From Sabethes cyaneus (lineage: Eukaryota > Arthropoda > Insecta > Diptera > Culicidae), in assembly GCF_943734655.1 (NCBI RefSeq), contig NC_071354.1, positions 146,353,642 through 146,417,641 on the forward strand: a stretch of 64,000 nucleotides of DNA, read 5' to 3'. This document shows, piece after piece, positions 1 to 11,400 of this stretch (position 1 is its first letter; each line of letters begins with the position of its first letter). Below the pieces are notes generated by a model that saw nothing but the letters and a program-made list of their open reading frames with translations, had not been told where the DNA came from and ran no database searches. Position numbers and translations under genes: made by a program.

Positions 1-1099
1 GGAGGTAAAAATGGGAGTTGCTGAATACGAGGCTGTGAACCACTGTAGGGTCTATTTTATGCCTACACGTGCACAAGGCACCGACGCACAGTGGCGCCAG
101 TCAGAACAAAACTGAGACAAAACTAATAAAATCGGTAAAGTAGTATGGAACTTATATATTTTGTATATAACTGTGAACCAAATTGACTACTATAACTTAA
201 AGTTTACAAATATTTAAAAAAATCAATAATTAGGGTGTCTCTAAAATAATTTTCTTAGAAAAGTTTTATAACTACTTGAACTATTATTTTTATTTTGTGT
301 TTTTTTTTGCATTGGGCTAATTAGGAGAAGTAGTAATGACCTTGTAACACTCAGCAATCCATAACGTTGAGCCACATTTGAAAATAAATTTTGAATTTTA
401 AAAATAGCACTTTCTCCAGCCAATAACCATGTTTATTCACTAAAATTTGAATATCAAAGTGTCACTTCTGCTCTGCTGATCTGGTACTAACCTTTAGCTG
501 CTAAATACTCAAAGATTTTCTTTAAAAATATCTATAATAGTATTGCTAGAAGTAATTACAAAGCGGAATTGCCTAAAAGCACATTGTTCTAAAAAATTCA
601 ATATTTTTAGTCTTTGCGCAAATCTGCGCAACATGCGGATATGATTTTTGGAAAGTAGACTAAATTTTACATAAAATATGAAAAAATGACGGTTACCTTC
701 CGTTCCCAAAAAAAGATGCTCAACTTTGAAAATGCGAAGTCACATGTGTGTTATTATTTTGAGATTTGAAGCAAATATATTTTAGAGTGTACTTGATTTT
801 CGTCAATTTGGAAAATAAGGTGCTAATCTATAACCATTTCAATACCAAATCACATTTTCTTTGTATGCAAATACCTAACAGGATACCATTAAAAACAGTT
901 TTTCGGAACTTGCGTTGAATGAAAAATATGGGAAGTTTCCACACAAACTTCAGATTCAAAAAATTCTCCAAAAAGCTGTATCATTCCCAGCGCTCTGAAA
1001 TTTTGGAATATAGTTATTTAGTCTGCCTACTTTCATAGAAAAATAATACTTCATGGAAAACTTCAACTTCATTTTGAGTGTTTTGTCCCAGTATTTTCC
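1..1099. other. AT-rich DNA, nothing recognised
   Basis: Low-complexity AT-rich sequence with only short open frames of no recognisable content. The first about 120 bases are more GC-rich and may be the tail of an unseen element. Confidence 0.6.
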
Positions 1100-3440
1100 A
1101 CTGTGCGACGGTACGCATTATTCAGCCGTTTACCATCCAGAAAGCTTAACCAACGAATCGCAGAACATCGGGAAGAAAGGGAAGAAGATATAAGTGGGAT
1201 GTGAGGAGCCACCATGGTGCCATTGGAATAACTGCAAGAGAGATGGCAGGCACGACGCGTCGACGACAGCGTAGAAGCTGGTTTGATGCCGAATGCCAGA
1301 GAGTGACAGATGAGAAGAACCAGGCCAGGAGTCACATGCTCACTGCGGTTACACGTCAGAATAGAGAAAGGTATAACGAGACTAGAGCTGCGGCAAACGA
1401 ACTCACCGTCTACGTACGAGGAGTACGTGCTCGCCGGCGCAGAGGAGAGTTACTAAAAACCGGTAGGTGCCGGAATGTTGCCATGTCTATAATGTGTAAT
1501 AATAGCACTGACAACCTATTTATTGACAAAACAGCGGTAACAGCCAGGTGGAACGAGCACTTCCAGGCACTGTTGAATGGAGTGGTAAACGCGAAGATCA
1601 GTTGAAACAGAATAAGAATTGTATGCGATGGTCAAGCTGTGTAGTCACCAACAAAGTAGGAGGTTAAGAAGGCAATCAGTAAGCTGAAAACGGTAAAGCT
1701 GCTGAGAAGGACAGTATTTCGGTTGAAACTATGAAAGCGGGGAGCGAGCGGCTGTACGAAGCAATCTATCCAGATATTACATTGCTCAAGTCCGCCTATA
1801 AGGTGAACTCCCGTGTCCTATTCTGTAGACTGAGGCAGTTAGCGGAGTCCTTCATCTGCAAGCAGCAAGCTGGTTATCGTAAGGGTTGCGTCACGACGGA
1901 TCAGATGTTTACCCTGCGTCAGTTACTAGACAAGTTCCGGGAGCACAACTCATGACTCATGATCTGTTTGTGGACTATAAGGCGGCGTATGATTCAGTCA
2001 AACAAAATGAACTGTGGAAAATAATGCTAGAACATGGTTTGCTGACAAAACTAGTTACGCTGATTCGTGCGACGCTAGATGAGTCAATAGCATACGTCAG
2101 AATAGCGGGTGAAACCTCAGTCACTTTCGTGACATTGGATGGGCTCTCTAACCTGCTACTCAACATTGCCTTGGAAGGTACAGTACAAAGAGCAAACGTG
2201 GAAAGGAACGAGTCTATAATTACAAAATCTCACATGCTTCTTAGTTTTGCGGATGACGTCGATATAATTGGAATCAATAGTAGAGCAGTGGAAGAGCCGT
2301 TTAGTACTTTCAAATGTGAAGCAGCGAAATTGGGACGTACCAATAACTCCACCAAAACGAAGTAGGGGAACTGTGGGTAAGACGAACAGGCTTAGAAGAA
2401 CAACTAATATAATACAGAGAACTTATGATTTATAAAACCTAAATACAGTTTACTTCAGTTCAATATTTTGTTTTCAAAAGCAGCTAGTGAAATATTTAGC
2501 AAAAAATGTTTTTCAATGAGTATTTTGAGTATTAAAAATGGTCGCAAAAAGTGAACTTTTTTAGTGCTGCGGGTGAAACGGACAATGTGTGGGGATAAGT
2601 TGGACAGGTATTGTAAATCCCCCCAACTGAGAGCATGTTATTATTTTTGACCCTCAACAAATTGAATACGTAAAATATGGTGGTTTAGCGTGCAAAAAGT
2701 GAAGGGGGCAGTCCACCAGAGGCAGCCAATCGAAAATTGTTGACAGCGGCAATATGAACAAGCATTCCAAAATCTATTTCATGTCTAACCGCTGCTAATT
2801 TGTTTGAAGTCCACATTTGCCGGTTAAATTTTAATTTGTATGCATGAGATATTACTAAAAACCAAAATCAACCATTTTGTTATAATATGTTCACTGACCA
2901 TCTTATCCATACTAGCAGTTGTCCATTTCACCTCATCATTATACATTTTTTTAAATGTTCACAATTTTTCATATGCAAATAAAATTACCTATTTTTTCAA
3001 TGCTGACGTTACTTGAAAAGGTATTAAATCGAAATTTTTCATGTAATGGGTAACCTTTTAGAATTGAACCACTCAAAAAACTCAATTTTGATGGCAAAAA
3101 AGTTACATCCAAACGCAGAATCACTTCCAATTTTCAGTTTTTCTGTATTTTATCAAAATTTGAATGTTCTAAATGATGATGGGAACGTTCAGACATCATG
3201 AAATAGCAAGATGGTTGGATGCCCATCAAAACATTGACTAATTTTAATGCTTAACTGGTAGAATCAACCACCTGTCCGTCTTACCCACCCTGTTCGTCTT
3301 ACCCACAGTTCCCCTACATGATTTAATGCAAAAGACGTGGGAATACAAATGGTGTGGGTGCCAAGGTGGAGCTAGGTGGAGGAATTCATACTGGCGCTCA
3401 ACAGAACACTAATACTCCCGGTGGCCCTTTACGGACATGA
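1100..3440 (+). mobile_element. Decayed non-LTR (LINE) retrotransposon, interrupted
   Basis: In + orientation broken frames read a C-terminal endonuclease/linker region (RSWFDAECQRVTDEKNQAR, 1270-1330), then RT: QAGYRKGC (about 1870), LFVDYKAAYDSV (1965-2000), LSNLLLNIALEGT (2150-2185) and the catalytic-type FADDVDIIG (2245-2270). The normal RQGD motif is lost. The frame resumes at 3317 after a TA-flanked insertion (2365-3314) and fades out near LPVALYGHES (3410-3440). Many stops: a pseudogene. The text resembles insect endonuclease-RT LINEs often mislabelled craniofacial development protein 2-like; the clade (RTE-like?) is not resolved. Confidence 0.8.
2365..3314. mobile_element. 950-bp TIR element (MITE) with TA target duplication inside a LINE
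   Basis: Starts GGGGAACTGTGGGTAAGACG and ends with the exact reverse complement: 27 perfect TIR bases plus the flanking TA. TA is present on both sides (2363-2364 and 3315-3316), and removing the element plus one TA restores the Tyr codon of the LINE's KTKYM motif. A second, imperfect internal inverted pair (about 2570-2610 and 2898-2938) lies inside. No transposase frame: non-autonomous, mariner-superfamily-like by TSD. Confidence 0.88.
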
Positions 3441-3899
3441 ATCATGAACTTCGAGACGGACCCCGCATCCGATGGATGTGCGCTGTCGAGGACGATGCAC
3501 GTTCAGCTGTTGTTCGAGGTTGTTCGAGGAGTCGCCACTAAAATAGGTAAAGTAATAGCAACCAAGTTCAACGCGCAGTACTTTACCTTGCAAGTACGAG
3601 CTCAAACAAAAGTTGTCTTCATGTCCGTGTAAATTAAGTTCGCCTGCTTCTTATTCTTTATTTGCGAAATACGGGTCGAGCTAAATTCTAATAAATTTGC
3701 ACAAATGGAACGACTAATCATAAAATCTACGACCTATAATTCTACAGTTATGAGTTTTTAAAATTGATAACGTCCATAAAAATCAGAAAATTTTACATTG
3801 AAGTTCTGTGGAAAATGGGGGATATCGTATTTTTTAAGCATTGTTTTCAGGTCATGAACTATATTTACTTTTTTTATGTGTATCGACCTCAGATCCCAT
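3441..3899. other. Unassigned sequence between two LINE remnants
   Basis: No coherent frame. The first part may be rearranged LINE 3' sequence. The rest is AT-rich. Confidence 0.5.
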
Positions 3900-5970
3900 A
3901 AAAGCGCTGACGCTGACTCCGCCGCTACCTAGTGATGGTTAATATGCGCCCTAAACTCTCCATTGCGAACAACATTCGGTACCGACGCCAGCCTCGGTTA
4001 GGTTTCGCGCGTCTGAAGGAGCCAGACGTCGCCACAAATTACGCGCACTCACTCGAAGCCACGCTGCCGGAAGATGACAAGCAAGACGAAGGCATTCAAG
4101 AGGACTGTTAGAACACCATCAAAACAGCCATCAGCAGTGTAGCGGAGAACTCCATCGGGCTTGTGGCACGGAATCAGTGAAACAATTGATTTGACAATGA
4201 ATGTAGGAGGGTAATGGATGAGGAGAACGCTGCGTGGGAGACCAAGATGCGCAGAGTCACATTTCAGAACGCGAAAAGACCCAAACAGAAGAAGATGCAG
4301 CGAAACAAATCTTCCGAAAGAAAAAGCGCTGCCTGGAAGAGCAGGAATATGCAGAGTTGGAGCGACTGCAACGTTATCAGGAAACGCGAAAACTCTACCA
4401 GCAACTGAACAGATTCCACAAAGGCTTTGCGAGCGAAACCGCGTGCCAGTACACTAGCCGGCACTTGCTAGAGCACGGCAAAAGCACGGCAAGAGAACGG
4501 TGCCCGAACGTCTTGACAACTCAGTGATGTACATCAAATATGAATGAATGAGAAAGAAAGCAAAGAACGAAATCATGCAAGCCGTCATATGGGATGGCCC
4601 GTCGTTAGTACCGTGCTCGTTGGTGCCTAACCGAGGGCAAGGCACTTCGATCAAGTTTTCTCGTTGTCGGGGAGCGTGCCAGTATGTAGCAACGCCAGTG
4701 CGTTCTATTATCGATAGCACCCATTGCCGTGCGTATGTGGACGGGTGGCAACCGTGTCGCACCGGGCGGTGTTTATAACAAGTCTGAAATGAAGTACTTT
4801 TTAAACAACTATTTTACAAGGTATTTGCCAAAACATTGGTGAAACAGGAGGCGATTCACACGGTAACAATGGGTGCTAATTGTGTCCCGTAACGCTGGAA
4901 TGTGTCTAAATAACAAGTCAGCTGGGAAAGATGGCATCGGAGCGAAGCTTATTTAAATGGGACCAGAAAAGTTGACCATTTGTGTGTACCGGCTAAATGT
5001 TAAAATTAGGGATACGGAACAGCTGATAAAGGAGTGGAAAGATGGGGTTATCTGCTCGATATACAAAAAGGGCAACAAGTTGGACTGCGAGAACTATCAA
5101 GCGATCACCGTTCTCAATGCCGCCTACAAAGTGCTGTCCCTAATCATTTTCCGCCGACTATTACCAATTGCGAACAGATTTATGGTGACTTATCAAGCCG
5201 GCTTCGTGGCAAGTTGGTCTAGAATCGATCAAATATTTACCTTTGGGGCAGACCCTCAGAAATTGCCCCGAATACAGAGTTCCCACGCACCATTTGTTCG
5301 TTGACTTCAAAGCCGCATATGATACCATCGATAGGAAAGAGCTTAGGACAATCACGAACGAGAACTGCTTCCCCAGGAAGCTCATCAATCTGATTCAATC
5401 TACGATGGATGGTACATAGTGCTGTGTTCAGCTTTCGGGTGGATAGTCAAGTTCATTCGAATCGCACAGAGGGCTTCGTCAAGGTGATGGTCTCTCATGC
5501 CTGCTGTTCAACATTACGCTACAAGATGTTATGAACCGAGCAAATATCAACATGCGGGGCACGATGTTCAACAAATATAGTCACTTTGACAAATATAGAC
5601 ACTGCTTTGCCGATGACATGTACATTATCGGCCGAACATCTGTGGCATTTGGGTTAAAGATAAATACGTCTTTAACAAAATACGTGCTGGCCAGCGGAAC
5701 TAAAACCGACAGACGCCGCTTGAGCAGTAGGATTGACGACTTGGCTCACTGGTAACGATGGACAATGGCACTATCCGTGGGATTCGGAGGCGTAGTCGTG
5801 GAAGCCGTGCTTACTATGGGTTTCACAAGCAATTACGGTCGAGCAGACTAAGCCCCCCTACAAAATGTATCCTGTACAAGACGCTCATTCGACCGGTTGT
5901 TCTCTACGGGCATGGAACGTGGATAATGCTCGAGGAGGACCTGCAAGTGCTCGGAGTTTTCAAAAGACGA
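3900..5970 (+). mobile_element. Decayed non-LTR (LINE) retrotransposon, 3' end cut by a mariner element
   Basis: + strand frames read a linker (TIKTAISSVAENSIG near 4115, CLEEQEYAELERLQR near 4340), RT start (IKEWKDGVICSIYKKG, 5020-5075; YQAITVLNAAYKVLS), FVDFKAAYDTID (5302-5335), HRGLRQGDGLS (5465-5500), FADDMYIIG (5608-5635) and the post-RT LIRPVVLYGHGTWIML (5885-5930). It breaks off at about 5968, where transposase text begins. Several stops and frameshifts. Same LINE type as at 1100-3440 and 27090-30780. A 101-bp repeat also seen at 15463 lies at 4806-4906. Confidence 0.82.
4806..4906 (+). repeat. 101-bp repeat, copy A (partner at 15463-15563)
   Basis: Starts at CAACTATTTTACAAGG and ends at GGAATGTGTC. 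It has few differences from 15463-15563 over the same 101 bp and no coding content. Both copies lie beside pieces of the same LINE type, so it may be a small insertion or a shared LINE segment. Confidence 0.75.
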
Positions 5971-7000
5971 GTCCCCATCCGTCAGTACGGGGAGACAGGT
6001 TCGGCCAAGGACCGTGCTAGATCCGGGCGGCCGCGTTCGGCGAAGGTGCCAGCCGCCATCAAGGTGGTGAGTGAACGGGTTCGTTGAAAATTGGAGCGGT
6101 CGATCCGGAAGACCGCTGTTGATCTGGATGTGTCGATTGGGACTGCCCACGCCAGCATGGTGAAGGACCTGGGATGCAAGCCGTACAAAAACGCAAGGTT
6201 CACAGGGTAATGGAGGTTACAACGAAGAAGAGGCTGGGCAGAGCAAAACTGATACTTTCGCGGCACGCTGGTCATGAGTTCGTGTTTTCTGATGAGAAAC
6301 TCTTCATATTGCAACAGCCGCACAATGTCCAAAATGATCGGCTGTGGGCCTCGACGTTGGCCAGCAACCCCCGTCCTACATAAACATCCCGCGGTTCCAG
6401 ACCGCCGCGTCGGTGATGGTTTGGAGGGCCGTATCCAAGCGTGGGAAGCTTCCACTGGTGTTTATCGAGAAAAACGTGAAAATCAACGCCGCGTACTATA
6501 AGACCAAGGTTCTGGAGAAGGTTGTGGCCCCGGAACTTCGTGACCTCTACGGGAAAGATCATTACGTCTTTCAAGAGGACGGCGCACCGGCCCACACGAC
6601 GAATATCGTCCAAGCGTGGTGTCGGGAGAATTTGACTGATTTTCTCGATAAGACTTTGTGGCCACCAGCTCCCCGGATCTTAATCCCCTGGACTTTTATG
6701 TATGGTCGTACATACTGGCCAAGCAGAGCGAACATAAAGTGAGCAGTACGGACCAATTTAAGAAGTTCATTTCTAGAATCTGGGACGAGATGCCCTTGGA
6801 CCAGGTGCGTGCCGCGTGTAATTCTTTTGAGAAACGTCTCAAGCTCGTCATAAAGCACAAAGGGGGGGTGCTTCCACCAAATATGTCGTAAAGGTTTTCA
6901 ATAGACACTTCTTCAATAAAAATTGACTCAGAAAAGAATATCTTGTATTTTCATTTTTAAACACATTTTTAAAGTGTATTCGAACTTATTGAACACCCCG
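5971..7000 (+). pseudogene. mariner-family DD37D transposase pseudogene (5'-truncated)
   Basis: Broken frames read in order TGSAKDRARSGRPRS (HTH linker), RAKLILSRHAGHEFVFSDEK (first catalytic Asp), VMVWRAVSKRGKLPLVF, VFQEDGAPAHT (second Asp), SSPDLNPLDFYVW (third Asp) and KHKGGVLPPNMS. The last two acidic positions are 37 residues apart, the DD37D spacing of mosquito mariner-family elements. At least three frameshifts and one stop make it inactive. The 3' TIR (ending GAACACCCCG at 7000, then TA) is present. The N-terminal domain and 5' TIR are missing where it abuts the LINE. Confidence 0.88.
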
Positions 7001-7002
7001 TA

Positions 7003-8404
7003 CCATACGATAAACAATAAATAAATTGATTGAGAATGATTTCGCTAGAAATTGAAAGCTTATTTTATTCGATACTACTCAATAGTATTTCCACATTCGA
7101 AATCGTGCATCTGTTTCAGACACTACGGCTTGCAACAACTAAATTACCCATTATGTTGCGCCGCTTACGTTCAATTTGTTTCGATCCCTTTCGCTTCCAC
7201 TTCGGCTTCATCAATTCATTCCAAAAGACCATTTATTCCCTGAACCCATCAGGTTTGCCCGCTTCCACTGAAATTATAAAGGAGAATGGACGAAAAATGA
7301 TTCGTATTTGCGCAGTGGGGCGCTCGAGCGTATCCGAATGATTACGGGAGTTTATGCTGCTCGTTCTCGTCCATCGGCATGCACGTATAGTCATCTTCCC
7401 ACGGGTCATCACTTTATGCTGCGGCTTCAGACTTGCGAAATAATATAATCGACGTTATGGCAGGTCTAACGCGGCAGCATGTATAATTTTAAGCTTCCAG
7501 TCTTTCATCGCCGGTTTGAAGTTAGGTACTAAAATTTAATGCCTGCACTCAATAGTAATCATCTATTTATGACGTAAATATATACCTACCTACCTTTCAA
7601 ATCGATGATAACGATTGAAAATAGTCCTATCATAATGCGCGACGCCAAGCAGCTGTTTTTCGATGCAGCTTTTTTTATTCGTGCTGCACGCGTCGTTATT
7701 TGATAAAAGATCAAATATGGCCAACAGTCTGCGATAATCACTCATAGTAAAGATGGTAAGCCCACCCACTTCAAACATCTGCCCTTGTTTCATTGTGTGT
7801 CATATTCTTCACTCGTGGTTGGCAACCTTCTTTCCGCTGTGGAGGTAGGATACTTTTTCGAAGGGTTTAATTTTTTTTTCGAATAAGAAACCTATGCAAA
7901 AGGGACGAAAAATCGAAGACAGTCATCAAAGGTATAGGTACCATTTACGTTTACCCTGTATTAATTTCGCCGGAATAAAGGATACGAAGAACGATGAAGT
8001 TTTAATTTATAAGCGGATGTCTGCTAGCGTTCTGCTATGCTGCACGATTGTCGAGTGAAAAGGCAAAGCATACTTATGAAGCCTGGAAAGAAACTGTTTA
8101 GAGGAAATTCAATGTCAAATATATAATACTCGATACTCCTTTAGGTGGTCAATATCATGCATTCAAAACAAATCATTTAATAATCCATACAACTGTCGTA
8201 AAAATATCAAGCCCTGTGTTTGATATGAGACCATTCAGCATATAATATGTGCCATCAAATGGCTTACAGTTTTAACTTCAATTTCAGATTGCAAGCCAAA
8301 TTTTCACAATTGACTAATCGTTCAACAGATCGCAGTCCCACACTATTCGTCTCTGAAGACATAGTACTGAAAACAACTAACGTATGCATTAAAAAAACTG
8401 GCCT
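7003..8404. other. AT-rich intergenic DNA, nothing recognised
   Basis: Short open frames (7030-7341, 7590-7793) carry no family motifs. Confidence 0.6.
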
Positions 8405-8526
8405 TTTTACCTTTGTTAACTTTATAACAAAGGTTTAGAAATTGGTCGAAAAACACGAAATTGATCCGAGGCCCGTAGGGCCGAATCACATATACCAATC
8501 GATAGAGCTCGACGAACTGAGCAATG

Positions 8527-8572
8527 TCTGTGTGTGTGTGTGTATGTGTGTATGTGTGTATGTGTGTATGTG
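8527..8572. repeat. TG / TGTGTA microsatellite
   Basis: (TG)n passing into repeated TGTGTGTA units. Confidence 0.9.
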
Positions 8573-9244
8573 CAGCTCATTTTCTATCGCCTGTTTCTCG
8601 AAGATGGCTGAACCGATTTGATCGCTTTTACTTTTGTTTGAAAGGTATTATTGTCTAGTATATCACTATTGAATTGCTTTGCGGTCCGACGTTTCGTTTA
8701 AAAGTTATAAGCAAAAATGTGAAAACTACGTGACACGCGTTTCTCCTGAACTACGCAACCAATTTTAACGATCTTAGTACCAAACGAAAGCTCTTGCTGT
8801 TACTAAACTTTTTACCAAGTTTTATTGAAAACGGACAAGCAGTTTAAAAGTTAGCCTTAAAAAACCATTTTTGATAAGGTTCAAATGATCGCCTGTTTCT
8901 CAGAGATGGCCAAGCCGATTTATGCGCTATTAGTTTTATTTGGCAGGTAATATAGCCGGATAGATCACTATTGAATGGTTTTTGGATTGGACGTTTAATT
9001 TGAAAGTTATGAGCAATCGTATACACCACACCAAAATTAACAATAATTTACAATGATTTTAACCAAGATAATTTACCTAATTTCAATTATTTTAATATCA
9101 AACGAGAGGTTTTGACACTACGAATATATATGCAAAATTTCAGAAGAATTGGTTTTACCGGTCAAAAGATATCAATCCTCAAATGCTCGCGCCAACTTTT
9201 GCAACACAGTTACTCGCGCGCACAATAACCCAAAACCAAAGAAA

Positions 9245-9665
9245 ACGTGCGCACTAGAGTTTTGACTAGGAAAACTTGTTTTTAAGTTTATCGAACTTTT
9301 GGAAGAGTTTCTTGAAATTGAATGCTCTATCATCTGGTGCAATTTAAATTTGGATTAATCCCCCTAAAAGTGAAAAAAAAATTTTTTTCAGTTTCAATAT
9401 AACACATTGATATGTTCTGCAAAGTTTTAGAGCCTATTATTACAAGAAATTTTGCTGAAGACTGTAACCTGAGATAGAAGCGAAGACAGAGAAATCTTAT
9501 TTATTGTTTCTGTATTTGTAAAATCAGTTTTTCTATTTTAGCTCTTTTTGTAATTGTTGTATGACTTTTTCATGTGTTACAAAGTTATACAAATAGTAAA
9601 AATACACAACTTTGCTGAAAATAGTATACCTCTATGTTTGCTTGTTTAGGAACTGTAGAAGTTTG
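9245..9665 (+). repeat. Shared repeat module (inverted partner 48330-48745)
   Basis: Blocks such as AATAGTAAAAATACACAAC and TTGCTGAAGACTGTAACCT recur in reverse complement in intron 2 of the Psc-like gene over about 420 bp. No frame. This defines part of a dispersed family. Confidence 0.7.
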
Positions 9666-10524
9666 ATTATAAAAATACCCTGATTTTAACCCCGAATTAC
9701 TCGACTACCAACTGACGGATACATTTTAAACATTTTACATTTGCTGATAGTTTTGCTACATACAGACATCATTTTTCCATATGAAGTAACGTGAAAAAAT
9801 TCCAGTTTGGGGCCAATAGCGGTCACCTCACATGCTGCTTGCTTCGTTTCTGTGCTCTCGGTTTATGCTGATCTATTTTCCTAACAATTTAAAGTATTAT
9901 TGCATTGAATAATTCAGACATTTTGCTGAACATTTTTTTGAAGAATATACGTTAGTTAAACTCCGATTGGTAAATATGGCATTCAAAAACCTACACATGT
10001 TATTCAGTATACAACAGCGTGAGTAACCGAAGGTTAATAAAAATTGATGAAATTTTTTCAAGAAAACCTTATTGATGCATAGTTATGCATAGTTCAAAAA
10101 CCTATAAACTAGACCTTTACTACGCAATGTATATGTTAAAGAATAATATTTCTTCTTACAACTTACTTTTACTTGCACTTACCCACATTAGTAACAACTT
10201 ACTCAGCAATTTCATAAGAAAAAGAACTATCAAAATTTGTAAGTGCTACTATTTTGTTCAAATTTTGTAAGCTTATTCAATTTCCAAAATTTTTATGTAA
10301 ACCAACGCACAATGCAACGTTAACTAATAGATGAATTATGTTCCGAAGACGTGTCGATTTCTATCTCAAATAGCAAGTAAGACCGTATAACAAAGGTTCC
10401 TTTCACCAATAGGTGGATTAAATTAGGTTTTAGATGGTGATAAAAAAAACTAAGACAGCTAATTGAGCTAATTATTAGCTTACCTGCAAAAAAATTCTAC
10501 AGCTCTATCAGTCGAACTCTAACC

Positions 10525-11280
10525 TTGATGGCGAAAACAGTGAAGCTACTCCATTCAGAAGAGGCCCCATTCAAAGAACGGTACCCCGCCGCGTCAAAAA
10601 CGGATATCGTGTGGCACTTCGTGGACGCCGGAAACGCCCGTTCCGGCATCTACAACATTTTGGCACTAATAGACAGCAATCAGAGCATCGAAAGAAAGCC
10701 CAGATCGGACGGTCGACGACCGCGACTGAAGCTGAGCGACAAGAAGCTCCAAAAGATGCTGAAGAGGAAGACTGAGGGAAAAGTGGCTACATCGCTGCGT
10801 GCGCTTAGCCGGGAGGTTGGTGCAACCGGCCACACAGTGAAAAAGTACCTGGCGAACATGTTCTTACATGTCAGGAAGCGGCGGTCTTGTCCGCTGGTCT
10901 CGCAGCTGCAGGCAATGACGCAGCGGCAGCGGCTGAATAAGATGGTCGACGCGATTTTCTCGGCAAATCGCTACGTGGCGGTGGTGATGGACGACGAGAC
11001 CAATCTCACCCTGGATGGCAACGACTGGCAGCGCACTTCGTATTTTACTTCCCTCACGATACCATAAGGGCGAAGACGCGGTGTTCTGGCCGGATCTGGC
11101 GTTGGTTCACTACTCGAAGTGATCGTTGGAGGAGATGGAGCGGCTGAATATCGAAGTCGGTGAACCCGCCCAAAGTGTCCCAGCTGCGTCCCATCGAGAA
11201 TTTCTGGGCAAACCTGAAACGTAAGATCTACTGCAACAATTTTGTCGCAAAAACTGATGATAAAAAGATAAATAAAACGA
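10525..11280 (+). pseudogene. mariner/Tc1-type transposase pseudogene with internal deletion
   Basis: The open frame 10528-11064 reads a paired-type HTH region (ERYPAASKTDIVWHF, LRALSREVGATGHTVKKYL) and then VVMDDETNLTLDGNDW, with the first catalytic Asp. After TSYFTSLT the frame breaks, and FWPDLALVHYSK (second Asp) follows at about 11085. Roughly 60-70 residues normally found between these motifs are missing. RKIYCNNFVAKTDDKK (about 11220) is the C-terminal remnant. Inactive by deletion and frameshift. TIRs were not identified. Confidence 0.82.
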
Positions 11281-11400
11281 AGTAAAAACTCAAAAACATA
11301 CCAACACGCTTGTTTTCGTCCGCCATGCCGAATGTTCCGGTTAACTGCCAGAAGGCCGCTCGCAAGGGCGTAGAATTTTTTTGCAAGTAAGCTAATACAA

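Larger units (their letters stand above)
8405..10415. repeat. About 2 kb non-coding dispersed repeat with similar inverted ends
   Basis: The left end has ACCTTTGTTA and the right end TAACAAAGGT, giving short inverted termini. There is no coding frame. It carries a TG/TATG microsatellite (8527-8572) and a module starting ATCGCCTGTTTCTC that recurs about 300 bp on (8586 and 8888), each followed by similar text. The stretch 9245-9665 is present in reverse at 48330-48745. Boundaries are approximate. Confidence 0.55.
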
